A model generated the notes under the pieces. That model was not told the origin of the DNA. It was given only the letters and a program-made list of their open reading frames with translations, and did no database searches. The position numbers were made by a program, and so were the translations under genes. DNA of 10,804 nt from JBOGFI01 sp050743365 (GTDB lineage: Bacteria > Actinomycetota > Acidimicrobiia > IMCC26256 > JACDBD01), in NCBI GenBank assembly GCA_050743365.1, contig JBOGFI010000071.1:1-10804 (forward strand). Reading direction: 5' to 3'. Of the stretch, positions 4,657 to 10,804 are shown one piece after another (the stretch's first letter is position 1; every line of letters begins with the position of its first letter).

Positions 4657-6588
4657 CTACGGCGCCGGCGTGATGGGCTCGAAGCCGGTGTGGGCGCCGG
4701 AGCGCAACGGGAACACGCCCCGCTGCTCGGCTGCGATGACGTGCACCACCGCGTTGATCAGCGCCAGGTGGGTGAATGCCTGGGGGAAGTTCCCGAGGTG
4801 GCGGCCGCTCCGCGTGTCGATCTCCTCGGCGTAGAGGTCGAGGGGGCTGGCGTAGGAGAGCAGCTTCTCGCACAGCTGGCGGGCCCGGTGGTGCTCGCCG
4901 ATCTCCGAGAGCGCCGACACGAGCCAGAACGAGCAGATGGTGAACGTCCCCTCGTCGCCCGAGAGCCCGTCGTCGGTGTCCTCGACCCGGTAGCGCAGTA
5001 CGAGACCGTCGACCGTCAGCTCGTCGGCGATGGCGAGCACGGTCGCCTTGACCCGGGCATCGTCCGGGGGCAGGAACCGGACGAGCGGCATCAGCAGCAG
5101 CGACGCGTCGAGGGAGTCCGTGTCGTAGTGCTGGGTGAAGACGCCCCGGGCGTCGACGCCCTGTTCGCAGATGTCGGCGTGGATCTCCTTGGCCGCCGCC
5201 TCCCATCGCTCGGCCGCTTCGAGGTCCTCGCGCAGGTGGGCCAGGCGGGCGCCCCGATCGGCCGCGACCCAGCACATCATCTTGGAGGAGGTGAAGTGCT
5301 TCGGCTCCCCCCGCACCTCCCAGATGCCCCGGTCAGGCTCGCGCCAGTGGCGCAGCGCCGACTCGACCAGGCGCTTCAGCATGGGCCAGATGCGCTCGTC
5401 CAGGTGATCCCGGGTCCTCGTGCGGATGTAGGCGGAGTCGAGGAGCGCGCCCCACACGTCGTGCTGCTGATGGCGGTACGCGTCGTTGCCGATGCGGACG
5501 GGCCGAGCGCCCTCGTAGCCGTTCAGGTGCCCGAGGATGTGCTCGTCGAGCCGGCGCTCGCCGTCCACGCCGTACATGACCTGCAGCTCCTCGTCGCCCT
5601 CGGTCACGTCGGCGATGAACCAGAAGAAGTCGTTCGCCTCCCAGTCGAACCCCAACGTGTAGAGCGCCCACAGGGCGAACGTCGAGTCGCGTATCCAGCT
5701 GTAGCGGTAGTCCCAGTTGCGCTCGCCACCCGGGGTCTCGGGGAGCGAGGTCGTGGCCGCCGCGAGCAGGGCCCCCGTCGGCGCGTAGCTGAGCCCCTTG
5801 AGCGTGAGGGCGCTGCGCTGGAGGTGGGTCCGCCAGCGGTGGTCGGGGAAGCGGCCGCGAGCGAGCCAGTGTTGCCAGTGGTGGGCGGTCCAGACCTGGC
5901 GCCGGTACGCCTCGTCGTAGGTCCGGGGCGGCTCGTGCTCGCTCCACGACAGCGCGCAGAAGCGGGTGTCGCCCTCCTTCATCAGCGTGCGGGCCACGGC
6001 CCGTGAGCCCTCGAAGCCGATACGCATGTCGGTGTTCAGCTCGAGCTGGAGGTCCACGCCGTCGGCGCGAGCCACGCCCGCGTAGTACCCGCGGTCGGTG
6101 TAGTCCCAGTGCGCGGGCACCCGGCCGTAGTCGAAGACCGGCTCGCAGTCGAGCACCACCTGCACCTCGCCGTTGACGCAGCGGACGGTCCGTAGCAGGA
6201 CGTGGGCGGCGTCGTAGTCGGTGGGCGCCCGGCGGTGGGTGTGCGATCGGTCGTCGGGGTGGTGCCACGGGCCCATCAGCAGGACGTCACGCACGATGAT
6301 CCAGCCGCTGCCGGACCCCCAGCTCGTCTCGATCACCATCGTCCCGGGCAGGTACCGCCGGGAGGCCGGCACCGCCACGTCCGCGGGGCCGAGGCGGAAC
6401 CCGCCGGCGCTGCGGTCGAGGAGCGCGCCGAACACGCTGGGCGAGTCCGTGCGGGGGAGGCACAGCCACTCGACGTTGCCGCCCGGCGCGACCAGGGCGG
6501 TGACCTCGGTGTCGGACAGGAATCCGTAGTCGGCGATCGGTGGGAACGGCGAGGCCATCAGCGACGCGTCGACCGAGGGCTCGATCAC
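4657..6588 (-). CDS. Glycoside hydrolase family 15 protein (trehalase/glucoamylase-like)
   Basis: A 643-residue cytoplasmic enzyme without a signal peptide. The N-terminal beta-sandwich domain (about 1-250) begins with the family signature PIADYGFLSD (17-26) and NVEWLCLPR (38-46). The (alpha/alpha)6 catalytic barrel (about 265-625) includes GERNWDYRYSWIRDSTF (288-304), the general acid E424 in GIWEVRGEPKHFTSSK, and the probable general base E588 in LYAEEID, followed by GNFPQAFTHLAL (599-610). The length fits bacterial GH15 enzymes. Mycobacterial homologues with the same motifs are trehalases that split trehalose into two glucose molecules; other members act on alpha-glucans, so the substrate is not settled. 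The start is GTG at 6588, where a -10 box seven bases upstream implies a leaderless mRNA; ATG at 6558 is an alternative. It diverges from a cellulose-synthase-like gene. Confidence 0.92.
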   Translation of the reverse strand: MIEPSVDASLMASPFPPIADYGFLSDTEVTALVAPGGNVEWLCLPRTDSPSVFGALLDRSAGGFRLGPADVAVPASRRYLPGTMVIETSWGSGSGWIIVRDVLLMGPWHHPDDRSHTHRRAPTDYDAAHVLLRTVRCVNGEVQVVLDCEPVFDYGRVPAHWDYTDRGYYAGVARADGVDLQLELNTDMRIGFEGSRAVARTLMKEGDTRFCALSWSEHEPPRTYDEAYRRQVWTAHHWQHWLARGRFPDHRWRTHLQRSALTLKGLSYAPTGALLAAATTSLPETPGGERNWDYRYSWIRDSTFALWALYTLGFDWEANDFFWFIADVTEGDEELQVMYGVDGERRLDEHILGHLNGYEGARPVRIGNDAYRHQQHDVWGALLDSAYIRTRTRDHLDERIWPMLKRLVESALRHWREPDRGIWEVRGEPKHFTSSKMMCWVAADRGARLAHLREDLEAAERWEAAAKEIHADICEQGVDARGVFTQHYDTDSLDASLLLMPLVRFLPPDDARVKATVLAIADELTVDGLVLRYRVEDTDDGLSGDEGTFTICSFWLVSALSEIGEHHRARQLCEKLLSYASPLDLYAEEIDTRSGRHLGNFPQAFTHLALINAVVHVIAAEQRGVFPLRSGAHTGFEPITPAP

Positions 6589-6595
6589 GCGCCCA

Positions 6596-6624
6596 ACTCT
6601 AGAGCGTTAGATGCGTGCGGTGAA
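6596..6624 (-). promoter_or_regulatory. Leaderless promoter of the GH15 gene
   Basis: On the minus strand TTCACC (6624-6619) and TAGAGT (6601-6596) are separated by exactly 17 bp, each matching 4 of 6 bases of the sigma-70 consensus. Transcription about seven bases after the -10 would start at the GTG (6588). The absence of a Shine-Dalgarno sequence fits a leaderless transcript. Confidence 0.5.
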
Positions 6625-6707
6625 TGCCGCATAAGGGTCACGGCACGCATCGAGGGCGCCGTCTCGACCATCGTCATCGGCCATCCCGGCCCGCTCCTTG
6701 ACCGCGT

Positions 6708-6721
6708 GCCGTCGAAACGGC
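6708..6721 (+). promoter_or_regulatory. Small hairpin in the divergent intergenic region
   Basis: GCCGT-CGAA-ACGGC is a 5-bp inverted repeat with a 4-nt loop, extendable by two G-T wobble pairs. It lies about 70 bases before the glycosyltransferase start, just after TTGACC (6698-6703). It could be part of a leader or an operator. Confidence 0.3.
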
Positions 6722-6749
6722 GTTCTCCTCAATCCGAGGTCGCCCGCTG

Positions 6750-6771
6750 CCGAGAACTCGGTGGTCCACCG
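6750..6771 (+). promoter_or_regulatory. Nested inverted repeats just before the glycosyltransferase ribosome binding site
   Basis: CCGAG-AA-CTCGG (6750-6761) overlaps CGGTGG-T-CCACCG (6759-6771). The two share CGG, so only one fold can form at a time. The second ends five bases before the GAGGAG site (6777-6782). The arrangement suits an operator or a two-state leader, but is also within reach of chance in GC-rich DNA. Confidence 0.35.
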
Positions 6772-6789
6772 GAGACGAGGAGAGCCCCG

Positions 6790-8739
6790 ATGACCTTCTC
6801 CCCCGCCCTCTCGGAGGGGGTCGAGCGCCGGCGCCGGCCGTCGGTCGCCGTCCTGGGCCCCGGGCGCCGGGGGTTCTGGGCCCGGCACGAGCGCCTGGTC
6901 CAGCGCGTCGCCACCGTCGCCCTGCTCTGGGGCGGGGCCTACTTCCTGTGGCGCATCGGGTGGAGCGGGCGGGGCGTCAATCCCGCGCTGTTCGCCGTCC
7001 TGCTGGTGGCCGAGCTGTTCGGCTGGCTCAGCCTCGTGCTCTACGCCTTCCTCGGCTGGCGAGGGCCGCGGGCAGGCCGACCGCCGCGCCGGGGCACGCC
7101 CACCGTCGACGTGTTCGTGTGCACGTACAACGAACCGGTCCACGTGCTCGAGGCCACTCTGGCGGGCTGCCGGGCGATCACGTACCCGCACACGACCTAT
7201 CTCCTCGACGACGGGCGGCGAGCCGAGATGGCCGAGCTCGCGACCCGCATGGACGCGCAGTGGGTGACGCGGCCCGACAACCGCCACGCCAAGGCCGGCA
7301 ACGTGAACCACGCGCTCGGCGTCACCGACGGGGAGCTCATCCTCACGCTCGACGCCGACCACGTCCCCCAGCCCGACATCCTCGACGCGACTCTCGGCTA
7401 CTTCGACGACTCGCACGTGGCAATGGTGCAGACGCCGCACGATTTCTTCAACCGTGACTCCTTCCAGCACACGAGGAGCGAGCGCCACGAGCAGACGCTG
7501 TTCTACGAGGTGCTGGCCCCGGGCAAGGACCGCCACAACGCCATGTTCTGGTGTGGGTCCGCCACGATCATCCGCCGCGACGCTCTCGTCGCAGTGGGGG
7601 GGGTCCTCACGGACACCGTGGCGGAGGACTTCCACACCACGATCGCCATCCACGCGCGCGGCTGGCGCACCCACTTCCACGCCGAGACGCTCGTGCAGGG
7701 GCTGGCGCCCCACGACCTCGCCGGCTTCCTTCTCCAGCGCGAGCGTTGGGCGCGGGGCAACCTGGCCGTGTTCCGCACGCGGGAGAACCCGATCACGTGC
7801 CGCGGCCTGCGCCCGCTCCAACGGCTGAGCTACCTCGCGTCGCTCCTCCAGTACTTCAGCGGCCTCCAGCGGCTCGCCCTGCTCGGCCTCCTCAGCTGCA
7901 CGCTCGTGACCGGACGGCTCCCGATGCGGGCGACCCCGCTCACGCTGCTCACGTTGTGGCTCCCGTGGGCGTTGCTGGCGTTCTGCGCCACCGTCGGGCT
8001 GGCCCGCGGCACACTCGGTCCCGCCGACTCCACCCACTACGGGCTGATGACCATGGGCATCAACGTGCGATCGGCACTGTCGTTGCTCGGCGCCAGGAAG
8101 GGGCGGTTCGAGGTCACGCCCAAGGAGGGCATCGACGAGGGCGGGCTCCAGGTCCTGCGGTTCCTCACGCTGCTCACCGCGACGGGCGCGGTGCTCCTGG
8201 GCGCCGAGGTGCTCCGCCTGCTCACGTGGGCCGGGGTGGCGGGGCTCCCGCCGCTGCACGGGCTGGCCCTCGCGGTGAGCCTGGTCCTGGGCGCATGGGA
8301 GCTGTTCTTCATCGGCCGCGTACTGGTGCCGCTCGTCCGGCGGCGCCAGCGGCGGGCCCACTACCGGTTCCCGGTGGAGATGCGGGGCAAGATCGTGAAC
8401 ACGGTGGTCCCGATCTCCGACCTCACGACGGCCGGGCTCGCGTTCGCCTCCCCGGTCGAGTGGCCCGTCTACACCCGGACGCGGCTCCTCACCCGGCTGC
8501 CCGACGCGACGGGCACCCTGCGCGACCTCACGCTCGACCTCGAGGTCCGGTCGAGCCGGTTCGTCGAAGAGGCGGAGTCGTGGCGAGTCGGTTGCCGGTT
8601 CGTGGGGCTCGACGTCCGCACGAGGGCGTGTCTGGTCGACTTCTGCTACGTCGTGCAGCCGACGCTTGCCCTCAACGGTTCCCTCCCGGCGCCCGCCGAG
8701 GTGGCGGAGACACTGACCGGGGAAGCCGCCCGCGAGTAG
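6790..8739 (+). CDS. Cellulose-synthase-like (BcsA-type) family 2 glycosyltransferase with C-terminal PilZ domain
   Basis: A 649-residue inner-membrane protein. Two N-terminal helices (about 41-57 and 63-89) precede the GT2 domain (about 104-330), which carries TYNEP (112-116), DDG (140-142), HAKAGN (166-171), DAD (188-190), AED (278-280, TED in BcsA) and QRERW (316-320). Four further helices follow (about 350-374, 383-405, 455-479 and 488-515). FEVTPK (440-445) matches the FxVTxK gating loop of cellulose synthase. The PilZ domain (about 517-625) has RAHYR (522-526) as RxxxR and DLTTAG (544-549) for DxSxxG. Known: BcsA polymerises UDP-glucose into beta-1,4-glucan when c-di-GMP binds PilZ. The nucleotide sugar used here is not shown. 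No bcsB, bcsZ or bcsC gene is adjacent. The ATG has GAGGAG seven bases upstream, and the residues before it are not family-like. Confidence 0.92.
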   Translation: MTFSPALSEGVERRRRPSVAVLGPGRRGFWARHERLVQRVATVALLWGGAYFLWRIGWSGRGVNPALFAVLLVAELFGWLSLVLYAFLGWRGPRAGRPPRRGTPTVDVFVCTYNEPVHVLEATLAGCRAITYPHTTYLLDDGRRAEMAELATRMDAQWVTRPDNRHAKAGNVNHALGVTDGELILTLDADHVPQPDILDATLGYFDDSHVAMVQTPHDFFNRDSFQHTRSERHEQTLFYEVLAPGKDRHNAMFWCGSATIIRRDALVAVGGVLTDTVAEDFHTTIAIHARGWRTHFHAETLVQGLAPHDLAGFLLQRERWARGNLAVFRTRENPITCRGLRPLQRLSYLASLLQYFSGLQRLALLGLLSCTLVTGRLPMRATPLTLLTLWLPWALLAFCATVGLARGTLGPADSTHYGLMTMGINVRSALSLLGARKGRFEVTPKEGIDEGGLQVLRFLTLLTATGAVLLGAEVLRLLTWAGVAGLPPLHGLALAVSLVLGAWELFFIGRVLVPLVRRRQRRAHYRFPVEMRGKIVNTVVPISDLTTAGLAFASPVEWPVYTRTRLLTRLPDATGTLRDLTLDLEVRSSRFVEEAESWRVGCRFVGLDVRTRACLVDFCYVVQPTLALNGSLPAPAEVAETLTGEAARE

Positions 8740-8740
8740 C

Positions 8741-8759
8741 CCGCCACCTACGTGGGCGG
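8741..8759. terminator. Possible bidirectional hairpin between convergent genes
   Basis: CCGCCAC-CTAC-GTGGGCGG forms a 7-bp stem with one bulged G. It overlaps the stop codon of the LLM oxidoreductase (8748-8750) and starts two bases after the glycosyltransferase stop (8737-8739). No U-tract follows on either strand, so intrinsic termination is doubtful. Confidence 0.3.
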
Positions 8760-9896
8760 CGCCGCCGCCTCCCGGAAGCGGGTCGTGCGGTGGACGGGGT
8801 CGGGGTCGAGCTTGGGGATGACGTGCTCGCCGAAGAGGCGCAACGTCTCCAGGGCCGCCTCGTGAGGCATGTCGCACGGCAGCCCGAACACGAGCTGGTC
8901 GCACCCGACGCTCTCGTAGTGGCGAACCTGCTCGAGCACCTCGTCGGGGTCGCCGCAGAGCAGGTAGCCCTCGCTCGTGCGGAACTCGATGTCCTCGAGG
9001 GTGGGCTCGGGGAAGTGCTCGGGCCAGACGGGGACGCCCTCCACCTTCGGGAAGGTGTCGTGGTAGTAGAAGACGAGGCTCTGGAGGTAGGAGATCCCCA
9101 TATCGCAGGCCACCTCCCTCGCCTTCTGCCTGTCCTCCAGGCACACGAGCCCGTTGGTGATCATCACGTTGTCGTTGACATACTCGCCCACCGGCTCGGC
9201 CTCGTGGACGTGGTCCTTGTAGGCCCGGATCACCGGCGCCATCTCGCGCACCGAGGCGACGTTGAAGCCGAGGGCGCCCAGACCGAGCCGGGCCGCCTTC
9301 TCGTAGGTAGGCGGGTTCCCGCACGCGACCCAGATCGGCGGGTGGGGCTGCTTCCACGGCTTGGGCAAGACGTTGCGGGTCGGCTTGTCGGGGTTCGGAT
9401 AGGGCACCCGGAACGCGGTCCCGTCGTAGGTGTACTCGGTCTCCCGCCACATCCGGGTGAACTGGCGGATGACCTCGTCCCACACGGCCTTGGTGACGTC
9501 GGTGCTCGGGATGTCGAAGCCCGTCACCTCGCGGCTCCCCGCCCCCCGGCCGGTCCCGAACTCGAACCGGCCGTCGGAGAGGTGGTCGAGCATCGCCACC
9601 CGCTCGGCCACGCGCACGGGGTGGTTGACCTGGGGGTTGAGATTGAAGATCCCCGAGCCCAGGTGGATGCGCTCGGTGGCGCAGGCCAGGTAGCCGAGGA
9701 GCACCTCGCTGGCAGACAGGTGCGAGTACTCGCTCAGGAAGTGGTGCTCGGTCAGCCAGCAGTACTTCCAGCCGTACGCGTCGGCCGCCTTGGCGAGCTC
9801 GATCTCGTTCATGAGGGCGTTGTGCTCGGCCTCGGGCCCCTCGCGCTCCACCCGCCGGCGAGGGACGTGGGCCTGGATGAAGATCCCGAACTCCAT
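8748..9896 (-). CDS. LLM class (luciferase-like) flavin-dependent oxidoreductase
   Basis: A 382-residue soluble TIM-barrel enzyme of the bacterial luciferase-like superfamily. Signatures are the opening strand MEFGIFIQAH, WLTEHHF (47-53), HLGSGIFNLNPQVNHPVRVAE (78-98, given in part), MLDHLSDGRFEFGTGRG (102-118), PHPPIWVACGNPPTYEKAA (184-202) and a C-terminal GDPDEVLEQVRHYESVG (315-331). Family members use reduced flavin (F420 or FMN) to oxidise or reduce small organic molecules; neither the cofactor nor the substrate can be fixed from these motifs. The ATG at 9896 has AGGAGC eight bases upstream. It is the second gene of an operon, 11 bp after a small alpha/beta barrel protein. Its stop lies eight bases from the stop of the convergent glycosyltransferase. 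Confidence 0.92.
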   Translation of the reverse strand: MEFGIFIQAHVPRRRVEREGPEAEHNALMNEIELAKAADAYGWKYCWLTEHHFLSEYSHLSASEVLLGYLACATERIHLGSGIFNLNPQVNHPVRVAERVAMLDHLSDGRFEFGTGRGAGSREVTGFDIPSTDVTKAVWDEVIRQFTRMWRETEYTYDGTAFRVPYPNPDKPTRNVLPKPWKQPHPPIWVACGNPPTYEKAARLGLGALGFNVASVREMAPVIRAYKDHVHEAEPVGEYVNDNVMITNGLVCLEDRQKAREVACDMGISYLQSLVFYYHDTFPKVEGVPVWPEHFPEPTLEDIEFRTSEGYLLCGDPDEVLEQVRHYESVGCDQLVFGLPCDMPHEAALETLRLFGEHVIPKLDPDPVHRTTRFREAAAPPT

Positions 9897-9907
9897 GGGC
9901 GCTGCTC

Positions 9908-10198
9908 CTACGCGATGTTCATCCCCTGGTCGCGGAAGGCCGCGGTCAGGTCGGCGCCCGGATAGACCTCGATGTCGGCGACGTCGCGCCAGTACTCGAT
10001 CATGGTGTGCATGTCGTCGTAGCTGTCGGTCTCGAAGATGAAGACGTCGGGGCTCTGGGTCCCGAGCGTCCCCCAGATGCCGACCGTCTTCAGCCCCGCC
10101 GGACGGCCGCCCTCGTTCCACCATTGCCGCGACTTCGCCTCCAGGTCGCCCTGGTCGACGGAGTCGAGCTTCGCCTCGACGAACGCGACATAGAGCAT
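9908..10198 (-). CDS. Small dimeric alpha/beta barrel (ferredoxin-fold) protein
   Basis: A 96-residue protein beginning MLYVAFVEAKLDSVDQGD and ending GMNIA. The pattern is beta (MLYVAFVEAK), helix (LEAKSRQWWNEG), beta (GLKTVGIWGTLG), beta (DVFIFETDS), helix (DDMHTMIEYWRDV), beta (DIEVYPGADL). This is the layout of dimeric alpha/beta barrel proteins such as the DUF3303, YciI and EthD groups, which act as small oxygenases, isomerases or ligand-binding partners. The ATG at 10198 has GGGGAGG six bases upstream (10205-10211). It is the first gene of an operon with the LLM oxidoreductase, so it may act on the product or substrate of that enzyme. No catalytic residues can be assigned, and the exact family is uncertain. 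Confidence 0.75.
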   Translation of the reverse strand: MLYVAFVEAKLDSVDQGDLEAKSRQWWNEGGRPAGLKTVGIWGTLGTQSPDVFIFETDSYDDMHTMIEYWRDVADIEVYPGADLTAAFRDQGMNIA

Positions 10199-10241
10199 CG
10201 CCGTCCTCCCCACCACGTCAGCGGGCTGCTCGAGCGGGCCG

Positions 10242-10247
10242 AGCCTA
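10242..10247 (-). promoter_or_regulatory. Possible -10 element (TAGGCT) of the small barrel-LLM operon
   Basis: GGTTAGGCTCGG on the minus strand holds TAGGCT 43 bases upstream of the ATG at 10198, in the short divergent gap between two genes. No convincing -35 is seen at 16-18 bp. Confidence 0.35.
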
Positions 10248-10280
10248 ACCGCCTCCCCGTGCGGCATCCTGGGGCTGCGC

Positions 10281-10804
10281 ATGGAGACCTCAGCTGCCTA
10301 CCTCGAGCACCTGACCGACGCCGACCTCGCGATCCTGACCGAGGGCGCCGGGCTCAGCGCCCTCACGCACGCGGACGCCGCCGCCCGGTTGCGCGCGCAA
10401 CCGGAGCTGGTCCTGCGGTCGCTGAGCGCACCCGCCACCTTCGAGCGGACGTTCGGCGAGCACGATCGCGACGAGCTGCTCGTTCACGCGTCGCCGTTCC
10501 TGGTGTTCGCGGTGGCCGTCCACCGGGCGGTCGAGGAGCTGGGGCGGACGCCCTTCGTCGAGGAGCGGGTGGGGCCGCGCCTGCGGGTGCCGGTCTTCGA
10601 CACGGGCACGCTGCGCGAGTTCACCGCCGACCCGACCCGGCGCCTGTTCGTCGTCGAGCACCTCGCGTCGTACACGCGGGTGACGAGCGGGCCCGTGTGG
10701 GTCCGCCGGGGCGCCCGCTGGCGGCGGCAGCGCTTCAGCGAGCTCGACCCGCACCGGCTGGCGGCGCTCGCGGCGGCGGTGCCCGAGGAGGAGCAGGCCG
10801 GCGT
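10281..10804 (+). CDS. Uncharacterised actinobacterial protein, 5' part (runs off the window)
   Basis: An open frame from ATG at 10281 continues without a stop to the window edge, giving 174 complete codons. It begins METSAAYLEHLTDADLAIL. Visible stretches are SPFLVFAVAVHRAVEELG (residues 72-89), RLRVPVFD (101-108), RRLFVVEHLASYTRVTSGPV (about 120-139) and RRQRFSELDPHRLAALAAAVP (about 148-168). It has no signal peptide and no clear membrane helix, so it is probably cytoplasmic. I recall similar unnamed actinobacterial proteins with SELDPxRLAxLxxAVPE followed by a segment ending in LTGVFPD, but no function is known to me. Start choice: a weak GGGG site six bases upstream; no in-frame alternative close by. 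It diverges from the small barrel-LLM operon across an 82-bp gap, which must hold both promoters. Confidence 0.75.
   Translation, partial: METSAAYLEHLTDADLAILTEGAGLSALTHADAAARLRAQPELVLRSLSAPATFERTFGEHDRDELLVHASPFLVFAVAVHRAVEELGRTPFVEERVGPRLRVPVFDTGTLREFTADPTRRLFVVEHLASYTRVTSGPVWVRRGARWRRQRFSELDPHRLAALAAAVPEEEQAG

Noticed and set aside
4690..6006. Plus-strand frame of 438 codons antisense to the GH15 gene
   Set aside because: The opposite strand encodes a complete GH15 enzyme with catalytic motifs; this frame shows no domain.
6790..8739. Complete bcs cellulose operon
   Set aside because: No BcsB, BcsZ, BcsC or other accessory gene flanks the synthase within the window; the next gene is a convergent LLM oxidoreductase.
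8741..8759. Strong rho-independent terminator
   Set aside because: The hairpin has a bulge and no U-tract on either strand, so it is kept only as a low-confidence hairpin.
6607..9483. Very long minus-strand open frame (about 958 codons) opposite the glycosyltransferase
   Set aside because: It lies antisense to a gene with clear BcsA and PilZ motifs and runs on out of frame through the LLM gene. Its translation is low-complexity, rich in R, G, E, P and A, with no domain. It is a GC-rich shadow.
7551..9965. Plus-strand open frame of about 804 codons
   Set aside because: It is a shifted frame of the glycosyltransferase followed by the antisense of the LLM oxidoreductase. The composition is that of a shadow frame.

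Overview
The window is GC-rich (well above 65% by eye) and dense with genes. It has actinobacterial habits: GTG starts, GAGGAGG-type ribosome binding sites, possible leaderless promoters, and protein families common in Actinobacteria (DUF4395, GH15 trehalase/glucoamylase-like, LLM flavin oxidoreductase). The mix of LLM oxidoreductases and unassigned membrane proteins suggests an environmental actinomycete, perhaps Acidimicrobiia, but this is inference and no marker gene is present.

Layout. Positions 1-126 are the end of an IS481-like insertion sequence, with the first 16 codons of its transposase on the minus strand and two subterminal repeats. A perfect 18-bp tandem duplication follows directly. 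I see no gene in 158-338. From 4540 down to 339 everything reads on the minus strand. In transcription order: a six-helix membrane protein (4540-3911), a membrane protein made of two tandem TM-loop-TM units (3861-2839), a secreted lipoprotein (2819-2082), a DUF4395 membrane protein with two CxxC motifs (2085-1537), a CrtA (spheroidene monooxygenase)-like protein (1440-751) and a small cupin (731-339). The duplicated protein, lipoprotein and DUF4395 gene form a tight operon (19-bp gap, then a 4-nt GTGA overlap). The CrtA-like and cupin genes form a second tight pair (19 bp apart) after a 96-bp gap holding a 14-nt palindrome.

The centre is a divergent carbohydrate pair. A GH15 family glycosidase (6588-4657, minus) and a cellulose-synthase-like processive glycosyltransferase with a C-terminal PilZ domain (6790-8739, plus) share a roughly 200-bp intergenic region. 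That region holds a good leaderless promoter for GH15 and nested inverted repeats ahead of the glycosyltransferase. The glycosyltransferase has the BcsA signatures (DDG, DAD, QxxRW and the FxVTxK gating loop) but AED in place of TED, and no bcsB, bcsZ or bcsC neighbour within the window. It is probably a c-di-GMP-responsive polysaccharide synthase.

The right part holds a minus-strand two-gene operon: a small ferredoxin-fold (dimeric alpha/beta barrel) protein (10198-9908) and an LLM flavin-dependent oxidoreductase (9896-8748), whose end nearly abuts the convergent glycosyltransferase. Diverging from it, the 5' part of an unassigned soluble protein begins at 10281 and runs off the window.

I found no tRNA, rRNA, CRISPR array, riboswitch or defence system. 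The best candidates for undescribed biology are the operon of duplicated membrane protein, lipoprotein and DUF4395 protein, and the orphan BcsA-like synthase.
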